Below are positions 56,603-64,000 of a stretch of 64,000 bases of DNA, piece by piece. Positions within the stretch are counted from its first letter, which is position 1; each line of letters starts with the position of its first letter. The notes under the pieces were generated by a model. That model was not told the origin of the DNA. It saw only the letters and a list, made by a program, of their open reading frames with translations, and made no database searches. A program made the position numbers and the translations under genes. Origin of the DNA: Frigoribacterium sp. ACAM 257 (lineage in GTDB: Bacteria > Actinomycetota > Actinomycetes > Actinomycetales > Microbacteriaceae); assembly GCF_007954365.1 (NCBI RefSeq), contig NZ_VOLO01000001.1:682001-746000 (forward strand), in the 5' to 3' direction.

Positions 56603-57151
56603 ATGGTCGACGCACAGCGCGCCCGCAAGATGGCCGACCGCATCCACGAGATCGTGGCGCGGCGGCTCGAGCGCGGCATCAAGGACCCGCGCCTCGGGTT
56701 CGTCACCATCACCGACGTCAAGGTGACGGGCGACCTGCAGCACGCGTCCGTGTTCTACACGGTCTACGGCACCGACGAGGAGCGCGCGGACACCGGTGCC
56801 GCCCTCAAGTCCGCCACCGGCATGCTGCGCAGCGAGGTCGGCAAGAACATCACGGCCCGGCTCACCCCGAGCCTCGAGTTCATCCTCGACGCCCTGCCCG
56901 AGAACGCGGCGTCCATCGACCGCCTCCTGCAGGAGGCGCGCCAGCGCGACCACGAGAGCCAGACCGTCGCCGCCACGGCCGAGTACGCGGGCGACGCCGA
57001 TCCCTACGTCAAGCCCCGCGACGAGGACGACTACGACGACGACCTCGACGACGACGCGGCCGACGAGGTCGTGCCGGTCCTCGACGAGGCCGACGTCGAG
57101 TCGGGCGCCGTCGACGACGGGATGGTCGAGCCCGACGGCTCCACCCGCTGA
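56603..57151 (+). CDS. rbfA: Ribosome-binding factor A
   Basis: A 182-residue 30S maturation factor with the KH-like core ADRIHEIVARRLERGIKDPR and FVTITDVKVTGDLQHASVFY, ending its conserved part near residue 115 (LEFILDALPENAASIDRLL). A further ~60 residues form a very acidic tail (DEDDYDDDLDDDAADEV), which is an addition to the ~120-residue family core. AAGGAGC precedes the ATG. The 3' end is 1 bp from the convergent mutY. Confidence 0.95.
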   Translation: MVDAQRARKMADRIHEIVARRLERGIKDPRLGFVTITDVKVTGDLQHASVFYTVYGTDEERADTGAALKSATGMLRSEVGKNITARLTPSLEFILDALPENAASIDRLLQEARQRDHESQTVAATAEYAGDADPYVKPRDEDDYDDDLDDDAADEVVPVLDEADVESGAVDDGMVEPDGSTR

Positions 57152-57152
57152 C

Positions 57153-58022
57153 TCAGCTCGGCAGCGACCAGCCCTCGTCGGCCGACCCCGTGGCCAGCCC
57201 GTCACGGAGAAGGCCGGCGAGGGCTCTGTCGCGCTGGTCGGCGTCGGGCCACACCCGGGCGAGCTCGTCGCCCGTGACGGGCACGTCGCTCGCCCGGAGC
57301 TCGGCCATGACCAGTCCGCGCACCTGGCGGTCGGATCCGGCGAAGGCGGCCTGGCGGCGCAGGGGAGGACCGGCGTGCTCCGGCCGGCCGGCCAGCACCC
57401 ACGCGCACTGCGCGACCAGCGGGCACTCGTCGCAGCGCGGCGACCGCGCCGTGCAGACGAGCGCGCCGAGCTCCATCACCGCCGCGCTGGCGACCCGGGC
57501 CTCGTCGACGTCGGTCGGCAGCTGCGACTCCATCGCCGGCAGGTCGCGGCGCGCGTTCGGGGCCCAGGGCTCGGCCAGGCCCTCCACGGCGCGGGCGAGC
57601 ACTCGACGGACGTTCGTGTCGACGACCGGGTGCCGGTGGCCGTACGCGAACACGGCCACCGCGCGCGCGGTGTAGTCGCCGACGCCCGGCAGGGCGAGCA
57701 GCTCGGGCACGGTCTCGGGCACGACGCCGCCGTGCCGCTCCGTGATGAGGACGGAGGCGCCGTGCAGGGCGAGCGCGCGGCGCGGGTACCCGAGCCGGTC
57801 CCACGCGCGCACCGCCTCCGAGGCAGGGGAGGCGGCGAGGTCGGACGGCGTCGGCCAGCGCTCCAGCCACTGCTCGAGCCGGGGGACGACCCGCACGACC
57901 GGTGTCTGCTGCAGCATGACCTCGCTCACGAGGGTGCCCCAGGCCGTGAAGCCGGGCCGGCGCCAGGGCAGGTCCCGGCCGTGCTCGCGGAACCACGTCG
58001 AGACGGCAGGGGCGATGGTCAC
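57153..58022 (-). CDS. mutY: A/G-specific adenine glycosylase
   Basis: A 289-residue DNA glycosylase removing adenine paired with 8-oxoguanine. The early MLQQTPVVRVVPRLEQWL, the helix-hairpin-helix LLALPGVGDYTARAVAVFA (near 107) with catalytic Asp in PVVDTNVRRVLA (near 131), and the [4Fe-4S] cysteines C-x6-C-x2-C-x5-C in CTARSPRCDECPLVAQC are all present. The C-terminal NUDIX-like 8-oxoG recognition domain of longer MutY proteins is absent or very short. The minus-strand GTG has TAGGAT 6 nt upstream. Confidence 0.95.
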   Translation of the reverse strand: MTIAPAVSTWFREHGRDLPWRRPGFTAWGTLVSEVMLQQTPVVRVVPRLEQWLERWPTPSDLAASPASEAVRAWDRLGYPRRALALHGASVLITERHGGVVPETVPELLALPGVGDYTARAVAVFAYGHRHPVVDTNVRRVLARAVEGLAEPWAPNARRDLPAMESQLPTDVDEARVASAAVMELGALVCTARSPRCDECPLVAQCAWVLAGRPEHAGPPLRRQAAFAGSDRQVRGLVMAELRASDVPVTGDELARVWPDADQRDRALAGLLRDGLATGSADEGWSLPS

Positions 58023-58028
58023 CGGACG

Positions 58029-58034
58029 ATCCTA
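58029..58034 (-). promoter_or_regulatory. -10 box of mutY (leaderless)
   Basis: TAGGAT on the minus strand with a 6-nt spacer (CGTCCG) to the GTG. Confidence 0.6.
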
Positions 58035-58066
58035 CGGGCGCTCGGACCGCTGTCGGCGGCCCGGCC

Positions 58067-58072
58067 TAGGGT
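58067..58072 (+). promoter_or_regulatory. -10 box of the uridine-kinase-like gene (leaderless)
   Basis: TAGGGT with a 6-nt spacer (GACCGC) to ATG 58079; the spacer is the same as that of dxr. Confidence 0.6.
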
Positions 58073-58078
58073 GACCGC

Positions 58079-58642
58079 ATGACGACTCGCTGGGCCCCCG
58101 CCAAGAAGGACACGCTGCGCGCTCTCGCGACGGAGATCCTGCACAACTACTCGAGGGGTCGGGCGTTCGTCGCCGTCGACGGCCCCGCGGGTGCTGGTCA
58201 GTCGGCCTTCGCCGACGACCTCGCGGCCGCCCTCGTCGAGGCCGGCCACTCGGCCTTCCGTGCGTCGGTCGCCGACTTCGGCAGGCCGAGGGGCGAGGGA
58301 GGCGCGGTGGCCGACGGCGAGCCCGCCCCCGTCGACGGGGCGGTCCTCCGCCGCGTCCTCGTGGAGCCGTTCCGGCTGGGCGGCAGCACCGCGTGGGTCC
58401 CCGCCGCGTTCGACAGCGCGTCACAGCGCGAGGTCGAGCCGCGCTGGGTGACCGGCCCCGACGACGCCCTGCTCGTCGTCGACGGCGAGGCGCTCGGCCG
58501 CCCCGAGCTGGCGGGTCTCTGGAACTACACGGTCTGGGTGACTCCCGGCGGCGGCCGCGGCGGCCTGCGGGCCGTCGCCACTGCCGTCGTCGACGTATCC
58601 GACGCCGAGCACCCGCGCCGCGTGTTCGACGACGCGTGCTGA
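58079..58642 (+). CDS. Uridine-kinase-like P-loop protein with altered Walker A
   Basis: A 187-residue protein. FVAVDGPAGAGQSAFADDLA has the position and surroundings of a uridine-kinase-type Walker A, but the essential lysine of GxGKS is Gln41. LLVVDGEALGRPELAGLWNY near residue 133 resembles the downstream Walker B/lid region. The substitution suggests nucleotide is bound weakly or not hydrolysed. Leaderless promoter upstream; divergent from mutY and followed by truB. No specific function can be assigned. Confidence 0.75.
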   Translation: MTTRWAPAKKDTLRALATEILHNYSRGRAFVAVDGPAGAGQSAFADDLAAALVEAGHSAFRASVADFGRPRGEGGAVADGEPAPVDGAVLRRVLVEPFRLGGSTAWVPAAFDSASQREVEPRWVTGPDDALLVVDGEALGRPELAGLWNYTVWVTPGGGRGGLRAVATAVVDVSDAEHPRRVFDDAC

Positions 58643-58665
58643 GCGTCGGCCAGGGCACGGTGCGG

Positions 58666-58671
58666 TAGCGT
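58666..58671 (+). promoter_or_regulatory. -10 box of truB (leaderless)
   Basis: TAGCGT with a 6-nt spacer (CGTCGC) to GTG 58678. Confidence 0.65.
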
Positions 58672-58677
58672 CGTCGC

Positions 58678-59577
58678 GTGAACAGCGGCATCCTCCTCGT
58701 CGACAAGCCGCAGGGCATCACCAGCCACGACGTGGTCGCCCGCGTCCGCAAGGCCGCCGGCACCCGCAAGGTCGGCCACGCGGGCACGCTCGATCCCCTC
58801 GCCACCGGCCTGCTCGTCCTCGGCCTCAACTCGTCGACCAGGCTCCTCACGTTCCTCGTCGGGCTGGACAAGACGTACGAGGCGACGATCCGGCTGGGCG
58901 TCTCCACCGCCTCCGACGACGCCGAGGGCGAGGTCACGGCGACCGCCGACGCGTCGGGCGTGGCCGACGACGCGGTGGACGCCGGCATCGCCGACCTCAC
59001 CGGGCCGATCAGCCAGGTGCCCACGACCGTCAGCGCCATCAAGGTGGGCGGTCGTCGGGCGTACGACCTGGCCCGAGAGGGCGTCGAGGTCGAGCTGAAG
59101 GCGCGCGACGTGGTCGTCTCCGAGTTCGTCGTGCTCGATCGACGCGACGTGGTCGTCGACGGCGTGGCCGTCCGTGACCTCGACGTCCGGGTCAGTTGCT
59201 CGTCGGGCACCTACGTGCGGGCCCTGGCCCGCGACCTCGGCGGCGCCCTGGGCGTCGGCGGGCACCTCACCGCGCTGCGGCGCACGCGGGTCGGCTCGTT
59301 CGACGTGGCCGACGCCGTGGTGCTCGAGGGCATCGAGGTCGCTCCGGCCCTCCTGGCTCCCTCGGCCGTCGCCTCCTCGTTGTTCCCCGTCTGGTCGATG
59401 ACGGCCGACGAGGCGATCGACCTCGGCCACGGCAAGCGGCCCACGACCGGCCGCGCCGACACCGAGGGCCCCGTGGCCGCGGTGACCGCCTCGGGCGACC
59501 TCGCCGGGCTGGTCTCGGTGCGCGGCGGCCGTGCCGTGCCCATCGTCAACTTCCCGACCGACGAGGTGAACGCGTGA
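58678..59577 (+). CDS. truB: tRNA pseudouridine(55) synthase
   Basis: A 299-residue enzyme that forms pseudouridine 55 in the T-loop of tRNAs. N-terminal GILLVDKPQGITSHDVV, the catalytic aspartate in GHAGTLDPLATGLLVLGL near residue 38, and VSCSSGTYVRALARDLGGAL near 172 are intact, with a C-terminal PUA-like part. GTG 58678 immediately follows a leaderless promoter. A small membrane protein overlaps its end by 4 bp. Confidence 0.96.
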   Translation: MNSGILLVDKPQGITSHDVVARVRKAAGTRKVGHAGTLDPLATGLLVLGLNSSTRLLTFLVGLDKTYEATIRLGVSTASDDAEGEVTATADASGVADDAVDAGIADLTGPISQVPTTVSAIKVGGRRAYDLAREGVEVELKARDVVVSEFVVLDRRDVVVDGVAVRDLDVRVSCSSGTYVRALARDLGGALGVGGHLTALRRTRVGSFDVADAVVLEGIEVAPALLAPSAVASSLFPVWSMTADEAIDLGHGKRPTTGRADTEGPVAAVTASGDLAGLVSVRGGRAVPIVNFPTDEVNA

Positions 59578-59942
59578 TCGAGTGGTTCACGTGGGCCCAG
59601 GTGATCGTGGCCTGCGTCGCCGGCCTCGTCTGCCTGGTGGCAGGCTTCTCCGGCAAGCTGCCGAACGACATCACGGTCGGCGCCACCGCTCTCGTGCTGC
59701 TCCTGCTGCTGGTGCAGCTGGTGGTGGCGATCGTCGCCCCGTTCGCGGGCAACCCGCCGACGGGGAACGTCGTCGAGTTCTACATCTACCTGGTCTCGGC
59801 GATCCTGCTGCCGCCGCTCGCCGTCGTGTGGGCGCTCGTCGACCGGACGCGATGGAGCAACCTCGTGCTCGCCGCGGCGGTCTTCGCGGTCGCCGTCATG
59901 GTCTACCGCATGCTGCAGATCTGGACCGTGCAGGTCGCGTGA
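59574..59942 (+). CDS. Small membrane protein downstream of truB
   Basis: A 122-residue protein of four hydrophobic segments (about residues 6-26, 36-58, 68-88 and 98-114). No known motif. The GTG overlaps the truB stop by 4 bp, so it is co-translated with truB. Function unknown. Confidence 0.8.
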   Translation: MIEWFTWAQVIVACVAGLVCLVAGFSGKLPNDITVGATALVLLLLLVQLVVAIVAPFAGNPPTGNVVEFYIYLVSAILLPPLAVVWALVDRTRWSNLVLAAAVFAVAVMVYRMLQIWTVQVA

Positions 59943-59944
59943 GG

Positions 59945-59967
59945 GCCGCCTCCTGCGCCCTGGCGGC
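59945..59967 (+). terminator. Possible hairpin terminator
   Basis: GCCGCC (59945-59950) with GGCGGC (59962-59967), 3 bp after the stop. No T-run, so termination strength is uncertain. Confidence 0.35.
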
Positions 59968-59986
59968 GGTGCACAGCCGCGCGCCA

Positions 59987-59992
59987 TATCCT
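59987..59992 (+). promoter_or_regulatory. -10 box of the small membrane protein gene at 60001
   Basis: TATCCT lies 8 nt before ATG 60001 and 5 nt before an in-frame GTG at 59998; either could be the leaderless start. Confidence 0.5.
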
Positions 59993-60000
59993 TGTCGGTG

Positions 60001-60438
60001 ATGGTCACTCAGAAGTCTTCTCGTGCGGTCGGCGTCGGCCGGGTCCTCATCGCGGTCTACGCGGTGCTCGCCCTGGCGGCGACCGGCCGGTCAGTGTTCC
60101 AGATCCTCGAGCAGTTCGACGAGGCGCCGCTCGCGTACACGCTGAGCGCCCTCGCCGCCGTGGTCTACATCGTCGCCACCGTGTCGTTGATCCGCCGCGG
60201 CCGCACGTCGTACGCCGTCGCCTGGGCGACCATCTCGTTCGAGCTGGCCGGCGTGCTGATCGTCGGGCTGGTGACCGTGCTCGACCCGGAGCTGTTCCCC
60301 GACGACACCGTGTGGTCGTGGTTCGGGCGCGGCTACGGCTTCGTCCCCCTCGTCCTGCCGGTGCTCGGCATCCTCTGGCTGCTCCGCTCCCGGCCCGCGG
60401 TCGCCGCCGAGGCGGACGCCGCCGACCGGACGGAGTAG
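60001..60438 (+). CDS. Membrane protein upstream of ribF
   Basis: A 145-residue protein with four hydrophobic segments (about residues 13-32, 46-66, 73-96 and 108-128) and a short acidic end. It resembles uncharacterised actinobacterial integral membrane proteins. ATG 60001 is chosen on the promoter position; TTG 59992 and GTG 59998 are in frame. ribF follows 5 bp later. Function unknown. Confidence 0.8.
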   Translation: MVTQKSSRAVGVGRVLIAVYAVLALAATGRSVFQILEQFDEAPLAYTLSALAAVVYIVATVSLIRRGRTSYAVAWATISFELAGVLIVGLVTVLDPELFPDDTVWSWFGRGYGFVPLVLPVLGILWLLRSRPAVAAEADAADRTE

Positions 60439-60443
60439 CGAGC

Positions 60444-61379
60444 GTGCAGTTCTGGGACGCCCTCGCCGACGTGCCCGCCGACGTCGGCCCGACCGCGGTG
60501 ACCATCGGCAAGTTCGACGGCGTGCACGTGGGCCATCGGGCGGTCATCGACCTGCTCGAGCAGGTCGCGGCCGAACGGGGCCTGACGTCCGCCGTGGTCA
60601 CCTTCGACAAGCACCCGCTGGCCGTGCTGCGGCCGGGCTCCGTGCCGCGCTCGCTCGTCAGCAACCGGCAGAAGCGCGAGCTGCTCGAGGCCGCCGGGGT
60701 CGCGGCGACGCTCATGCTCACCTTCGACGACGAGCTGCGGAGCCTCACGCCGGCCCAGTTCGTCGACCGCATCCTCGTCGGTGCCCTGCACGCTCGTGTC
60801 GTCTTCGTCGGCGACGACTTCCGTTTCGGCGTCCGGGGCAGCGGCGACGTCGACACGCTGCGCGAGCTCGGCGCCGAGCGCGGGCTCGAGGTCGTCTCGA
60901 TCGACGACGTCCGTCTCGGGGGCGGGCGCCGCGCCTCCTCGACCTGGATCCGGGAGCTGCTCGAGGCCGGTGACGTGGGGCGCGCCGGCGAGCTGCTCGG
61001 CCGTGAGCCGGCCGTCCGCGGGATCGTCGTGCACGGCGAGCAGCGCGGGCGCGAGCTCGGCTTCCCGACCGCCAACCTCGCGCCCGACAGCGAGGGCTAC
61101 GTCCCGGCCGACGGCGTCTACGCGGCCTGGGTGCTGGTGGGCGACACGACCTATCCCGCCGCCGTGTCGGTGGGGCACAACCCGACCTTCGAGGGCGTGC
61201 CCGAGAAGCAGGTCGAGGCCCACCTGCTCGACGTCTCGTTGGACCTCTACGGCCAGGAGCTGACGGTGAGGTTCGTCGACTGGGTCCGCGGCAACGTCGC
61301 CTTCGAGGGCATCGACGCGCTGATCGAGCACATCCGCGCCGACGTCGTCCGCACGCGCGAGGTCCTCGGCCTGTCCTGA
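60444..61379 (+). CDS. ribF: Bifunctional riboflavin kinase / FAD synthetase
   Basis: A 311-residue enzyme making FMN from riboflavin and then FAD. The nucleotidyltransferase domain has GKFDGVHVGHRAVIDLL near residue 20 and FVGDDFRFGVRGSGDV near 118; the C-terminal kinase domain has GRELGFPTANLAP near 203 and SVGHNPTFEG near 243. It is downstream of truB, as in many bacteria. GTG 60444 has GGAGTAGCGA upstream. Confidence 0.96.
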   Translation: MQFWDALADVPADVGPTAVTIGKFDGVHVGHRAVIDLLEQVAAERGLTSAVVTFDKHPLAVLRPGSVPRSLVSNRQKRELLEAAGVAATLMLTFDDELRSLTPAQFVDRILVGALHARVVFVGDDFRFGVRGSGDVDTLRELGAERGLEVVSIDDVRLGGGRRASSTWIRELLEAGDVGRAGELLGREPAVRGIVVHGEQRGRELGFPTANLAPDSEGYVPADGVYAAWVLVGDTTYPAAVSVGHNPTFEGVPEKQVEAHLLDVSLDLYGQELTVRFVDWVRGNVAFEGIDALIEHIRADVVRTREVLGLS

Positions 61380-61390
61380 GACCGGCGGCG

Positions 61391-61396
61391 TACCGT
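61391..61396 (+). promoter_or_regulatory. -10 box of the SDR/DUF2867 gene (leaderless)
   Basis: TACCGT with a 7-nt spacer to ATG 61404, favouring this start over GTG 61398. Confidence 0.6.
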
Positions 61397-61403
61397 CGTG
61401 GGC

Positions 61404-62990
61404 ATGCCTCCTGAGAACGACGTCACGCGCGACACCGATCCGGCCGTTTCCCGTCGGCGCATCCTCGTCACCGGGGCCACCGGCTACATCGGCGGCCGCC
61501 TCACCCCGCGCCTCGTCGAGGCCGGGGCCGACGTGCGCGTGCTCGTGCGCTCGCCCGAGAAGCTCGCCGAGGTGCCGTGGGCCGGCGACGTCGAGGTCGT
61601 CCAGGGCGACCTCACCGACCGCGAGTCGGTCCGTCTCGCCCTCGACGGGGTCGAGGTGGCCTACTACCTCGCCCACGCGATGGGCAGCAAGGGCGACTTC
61701 GAGCGGGCCGAGGCCGAGGCCGCCCACGTCTTCGCCGACGCCGCCCGCGACGCCGGCGTCGCACGCATCGTCTACCTCGGGGGCCTGCACCCCGACGGGG
61801 AGCTGTCGAAGCACCTCCGGAGCCGTCGTGACGTCGGCGACGTGCTGCTCGCGAGCGGCATGCCCACCGTGGCCCTCCAGGCCGGGGTGGTCATCGGCTC
61901 CGGCTCGGCGTCGTTCGAGATGATCCGCCACCTCACCGACGTGCTGCCGTACATGCCCGCGCCGAAGTGGGTCCGCAACCACATCCAGCCGATCGCCGTG
62001 CGCGACGTGCTGCACTACCTGATCGGCTCCGCCGACGTGCCCGCAAACGTCAACCGCACCTTCGACATCGGCGGCCCGGACGTGCTGCGCTACGGCCAGA
62101 TGATGAACGGCTACGCGCTGGAGGCGGGCCTCGCGCAGCGCCCGATCGCCTCCCTGCCCGTCTTCACGCCCTGGCTCGCCTCGCAGTGGGTGAACCTGGT
62201 CACGCCGATCCCGCGCGCCCTCGCGATCCCGATCATCGCCTCCCTGCAGTACGACTGCGTCGTCAGCGAGGACGACATCGACGACGTCGTCCCGCCGCCC
62301 GCCGAGGGGCTGCTGCGCTACCGGGCCGCCGTCCGGCTGGCCCTGCAGCGCGAGAAGGACGGTGAGGTCGAGACCAGCTGGCAGGACTCGTCCGTCGCGG
62401 GCGCCCCCAGCGACCTGCTGCCGAGCGACCCGGACTGGTCGGGGCACACCGTCTACACCGACGACCGCGAGACCGACTCGAGCGCGTCGCCGGAGGCGCT
62501 CTGGCGAGTCGTCGAGGGCATCGGCGGAGAGAACGGCTGGTACTCGTTCCCGCTCGCCTGGGCCGCCCGCGGATGGATGGACCGCCTCGTCGGGGGAGTG
62601 GGGCTCCGTCGTGGTCGCCGCAGCGCGACGTCGCTCCGGGTGGGCGACGCGCTCGACTGGTGGCGCGTCGAGACCCTCGAGCGCGGCAGGCTGCTGCGGC
62701 TGCGCGCCGAGATGAAGGCCCCGGGGGGCGCCTGGCTCGAGATGCGCGTCACCCCGCGCGAGGGCGGCGGCTCGCACTACCGGCAGCGTGCCGTGTTCTT
62801 CCCGCACGGACTCGGCGGCCGGTTGTACTGGTTCGCCATCCTGCCGTTCCACGGAGTGATCTTCAGCGGCATGCTGCGGCGGATCACGGCCACCGCCGCT
62901 CGCGACGTGTCGGGCTCCGGCTCTGCGGGCGGCTCCCGGGGCGGCGAGCCCGTGGGGGCCGAGGTCGAGGCCGGCGTGGCGCGGTCGTGA
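61404..62990 (+). CDS. NAD(P)-binding SDR protein fused to DUF2867 domain
   Basis: A 528-residue two-part protein. The N-terminal ~300 residues are an atypical short-chain dehydrogenase/NmrA-like Rossmann domain (ILVTGATGYIGGRL near residue 21; VYLGGLHPDGELSKHLRSR near 128). The C-terminal ~190 residues (VVEGIGGENGWYSFPLAWAA; FPHGLGGRLYWFAILPFH) match the DUF2867 domain, which often follows such Rossmann domains. Substrate unknown. Confidence 0.88.
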   Translation: MPPENDVTRDTDPAVSRRRILVTGATGYIGGRLTPRLVEAGADVRVLVRSPEKLAEVPWAGDVEVVQGDLTDRESVRLALDGVEVAYYLAHAMGSKGDFERAEAEAAHVFADAARDAGVARIVYLGGLHPDGELSKHLRSRRDVGDVLLASGMPTVALQAGVVIGSGSASFEMIRHLTDVLPYMPAPKWVRNHIQPIAVRDVLHYLIGSADVPANVNRTFDIGGPDVLRYGQMMNGYALEAGLAQRPIASLPVFTPWLASQWVNLVTPIPRALAIPIIASLQYDCVVSEDDIDDVVPPPAEGLLRYRAAVRLALQREKDGEVETSWQDSSVAGAPSDLLPSDPDWSGHTVYTDDRETDSSASPEALWRVVEGIGGENGWYSFPLAWAARGWMDRLVGGVGLRRGRRSATSLRVGDALDWWRVETLERGRLLRLRAEMKAPGGAWLEMRVTPREGGGSHYRQRAVFFPHGLGGRLYWFAILPFHGVIFSGMLRRITATAARDVSGSGSAGGSRGGEPVGAEVEAGVARS

Positions 62991-63187
62991 CCCTCACGGC
63001 CGTCCTGGCGGCCACGCCGACGCCGCTCTACCCGGCCGACCCCGGGGTCGGGTCGCCCGTGCCGCTCTGGCTCGGCGTGGCGTTCGGCGTGCTCGTCGTC
63101 GTCGCGTCGTTCGTCGTCCTGCTGCCGAGCGTCCGGCACGCCCTCGACCGCGTCGCCGCCCGGCGACCCCGCCGTTTCCGTCGCTGA
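62987..63187 (+). CDS. Small single-span membrane protein
   Basis: A 66-residue protein: a proline-rich outer N-terminus, one helix (about residues 27-47, PLWLGVAFGVLVVVASFVVL) and a basic C-terminus (RRPRRFRR). GTG overlaps the previous stop by 4 bp. Function unknown; coupling to its neighbour supports it being real. Confidence 0.65.
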   Translation: MTLTAVLAATPTPLYPADPGVGSPVPLWLGVAFGVLVVVASFVVLLPSVRHALDRVAARRPRRFRR

Positions 63188-63315
63188 CGCGCCTCGGGCT
63201 CCAGGGCCCCGCCACCGTGCGGGTCGTGCGCAGCCGGTCAGCGGTACGCTTCCCCGAGACGACACGCCGGGGGCCGTCCGGCCCCTCGGCACATCGACAC
63301 CACCCGGAGGTACCC

Positions 63316-63900
63316 ATGGCGCACGGCGAGAGACTGGTCTTCGTCGGAGACAGCACGACAGCAGGCGGCGACTGGTCGGCCTGGTTCCCTGACGACGAGG
63401 TCGTCGCCCTGGGCCGTGACGGCGACACGACGGCGACCCTGACGGAGCGGCTCGACGAGGTCGTCGCGGCACGGCCCGACTCGGTCGTCCTCCTGATCGG
63501 CAACGAGGACTTCACGGCCCGCCGCACCGTCGAGCAGGTCGTCCGTGGCGTGGAGTCGCTCATGGTCACGATGCGCCGCGAGCTCCCGGGGACGCGCCTG
63601 CTGCTGCAGTCGATCCTCCCGCGCACCGCGGACCAGGCACCCCGCATCCAGGACGCGAACCGGCACCTCCGACAGTTCTCGTCGACGGTCAGGGCCCAGT
63701 GGCTCGACCTGTGGCCGGCTCTCGCCGACGAGTCGGGCGAGGCCCTCCGCGCCGAGTTCACCACCGACGGCGTGCACCTGAGCGACGAGGGCTATCGTGC
63801 CTGGGTCGCCGAGCTCGTGCCCGGGCTCGAGCGGCTGCGCGGCGAGCCGCCGATGAGCCGCCCGCTCACGGTGCTGCACGTCCCCTACGACATCGACTGA
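63316..63900 (+). CDS. SGNH/GDSL-type hydrolase
   Basis: A 194-residue cytoplasmic esterase-like protein. The nucleophile motif is FVGDSTTAGGDW (Ser near residue 13), block III is LLIGNEDFTAR with the conserved GN(x)D near residue 59, and the catalytic Asp-His pair is in TTDGVHLSDEGY near residue 152. ATG 63316 follows CCGGAGG by 5 nt. Substrate unknown. Confidence 0.9.
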   Translation: MAHGERLVFVGDSTTAGGDWSAWFPDDEVVALGRDGDTTATLTERLDEVVAARPDSVVLLIGNEDFTARRTVEQVVRGVESLMVTMRRELPGTRLLLQSILPRTADQAPRIQDANRHLRQFSSTVRAQWLDLWPALADESGEALRAEFTTDGVHLSDEGYRAWVAELVPGLERLRGEPPMSRPLTVLHVPYDID

Positions 63901-63914
63901 GGTGCACCCGTCCA

Positions 63915-63926
63915 GGAGGCGCCTCC
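63915..63926 (+). repeat. Perfect palindrome GGAGGCGCCTCC
   Basis: A 12-base palindrome 14 bp after the hydrolase stop, built of the same GGAGGCG half-site as the REP-like hairpins. Confidence 0.5.
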
Positions 63927-63937
63927 ACACCCGCCGC

Positions 63938-63943
63938 TAGGCT
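63938..63943 (+). promoter_or_regulatory. Possible -10 box near the right edge
   Basis: TAGGCT, identical to the dxr box, 50 nt before a GTG at 63993 that has AGAGG 7 nt upstream. It may be the promoter of a gene that runs off the window. Confidence 0.35.
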
Positions 63944-63992
63944 CTCCCGGGGCGCGATCGCGCCTTCCCGTGCATCGACGAGAGGCGGCTCC

Positions 63993-64000
63993 GTGCCCAC
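63993..64000 (+). CDS. Possible start of a gene running off the window
   Basis: GTG with AGAGG (63981-63985) upstream and a TANNNT box 50 nt before. Only two further codons are visible, so nothing can be said of the product. Confidence 0.3.

Overview
The window is high-GC DNA with GTG/ATG starts, many 4-bp stop/start overlaps (GTGA, ATGA) and a gene content typical of Actinobacteria. Gene order (thrC-thrB-rho-prfA-prmC-tsaC-wecA-atp; dxr-rseP-ispG; nusA-ylxR-infB-rbfA-truB-ribF), the very long glutamine/arginine-rich Rho N-terminus and the protein styles suggest the Micrococcales, most likely Microbacteriaceae. That is my inference from content; genus and species cannot be fixed by eye. No rRNA, tRNA, CRISPR array, transposase or integrase was recognised.

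Layout. 1-9061: end of hom, thrC, thrB, a 260-bp leader, rho, then a tightly overlapped run prfA-prmC-tsaC-wecA and an AtpI-like membrane protein. 9260-16194: complete F1Fo ATP synthase operon atpBEFHAGDC. 16224-17554: yaaA and, convergent, ogt. 17755-34438: a 16.7-kb one-direction locus holding an FHA protein, a PP2C phosphatase, a membrane Ser/Thr kinase with an FN3-like outer domain, a 1948-residue membrane-anchored Ig-like/FN3 surface protein, MoxR, DUF58, a TgpA-like transglutaminase protein that lacks its catalytic Cys and His, a zinc-ribbon/FHA protein and an EccC-like protein without ATPase domains. 34419-37658: asparaginase (minus), OsmC, two FKBP lipoproteins. 37712-41458: dxr, rseP, ispG. 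41459-42104: a 646-bp gene-free stretch packed with palindromes and a duplicated ~110-bp element. 42105-44813: methionine importer metQ-metN-metI. 44843-50131: a second MoxR operon (MoxR, DUF58, two VWA proteins, two small membrane proteins). 50210-63900: proS, nusA, ylxR, infB, rbfA, mutY (minus), a uridine-kinase-like protein with a broken P-loop, truB, two small membrane proteins, ribF, an SDR/DUF2867 protein, a small membrane protein and an SGNH hydrolase.

What stands out. (1) The kinase/phosphatase/FHA locus looks like a phospho-regulated cell-surface assembly system in which two enzyme-like members appear to have lost or never had catalytic parts. (2) The last ~1.1 kb of the giant surface-protein gene changes abruptly from ~78% to ~52% GC (60-base samples counted by hand), consistent with a replaced C-terminal tip. 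(3) At least twelve genes have a TANNNT box 6-7 nt before the start codon, i.e. likely leaderless transcription; one such promoter drives a 23-codon upstream ORF that overlaps the nusA start. (4) Intergenic palindromes of a GGAGGCGCGGG type recur at several sites, and two genes (atpB, nusA) carry small duplications of their own 3' ends.
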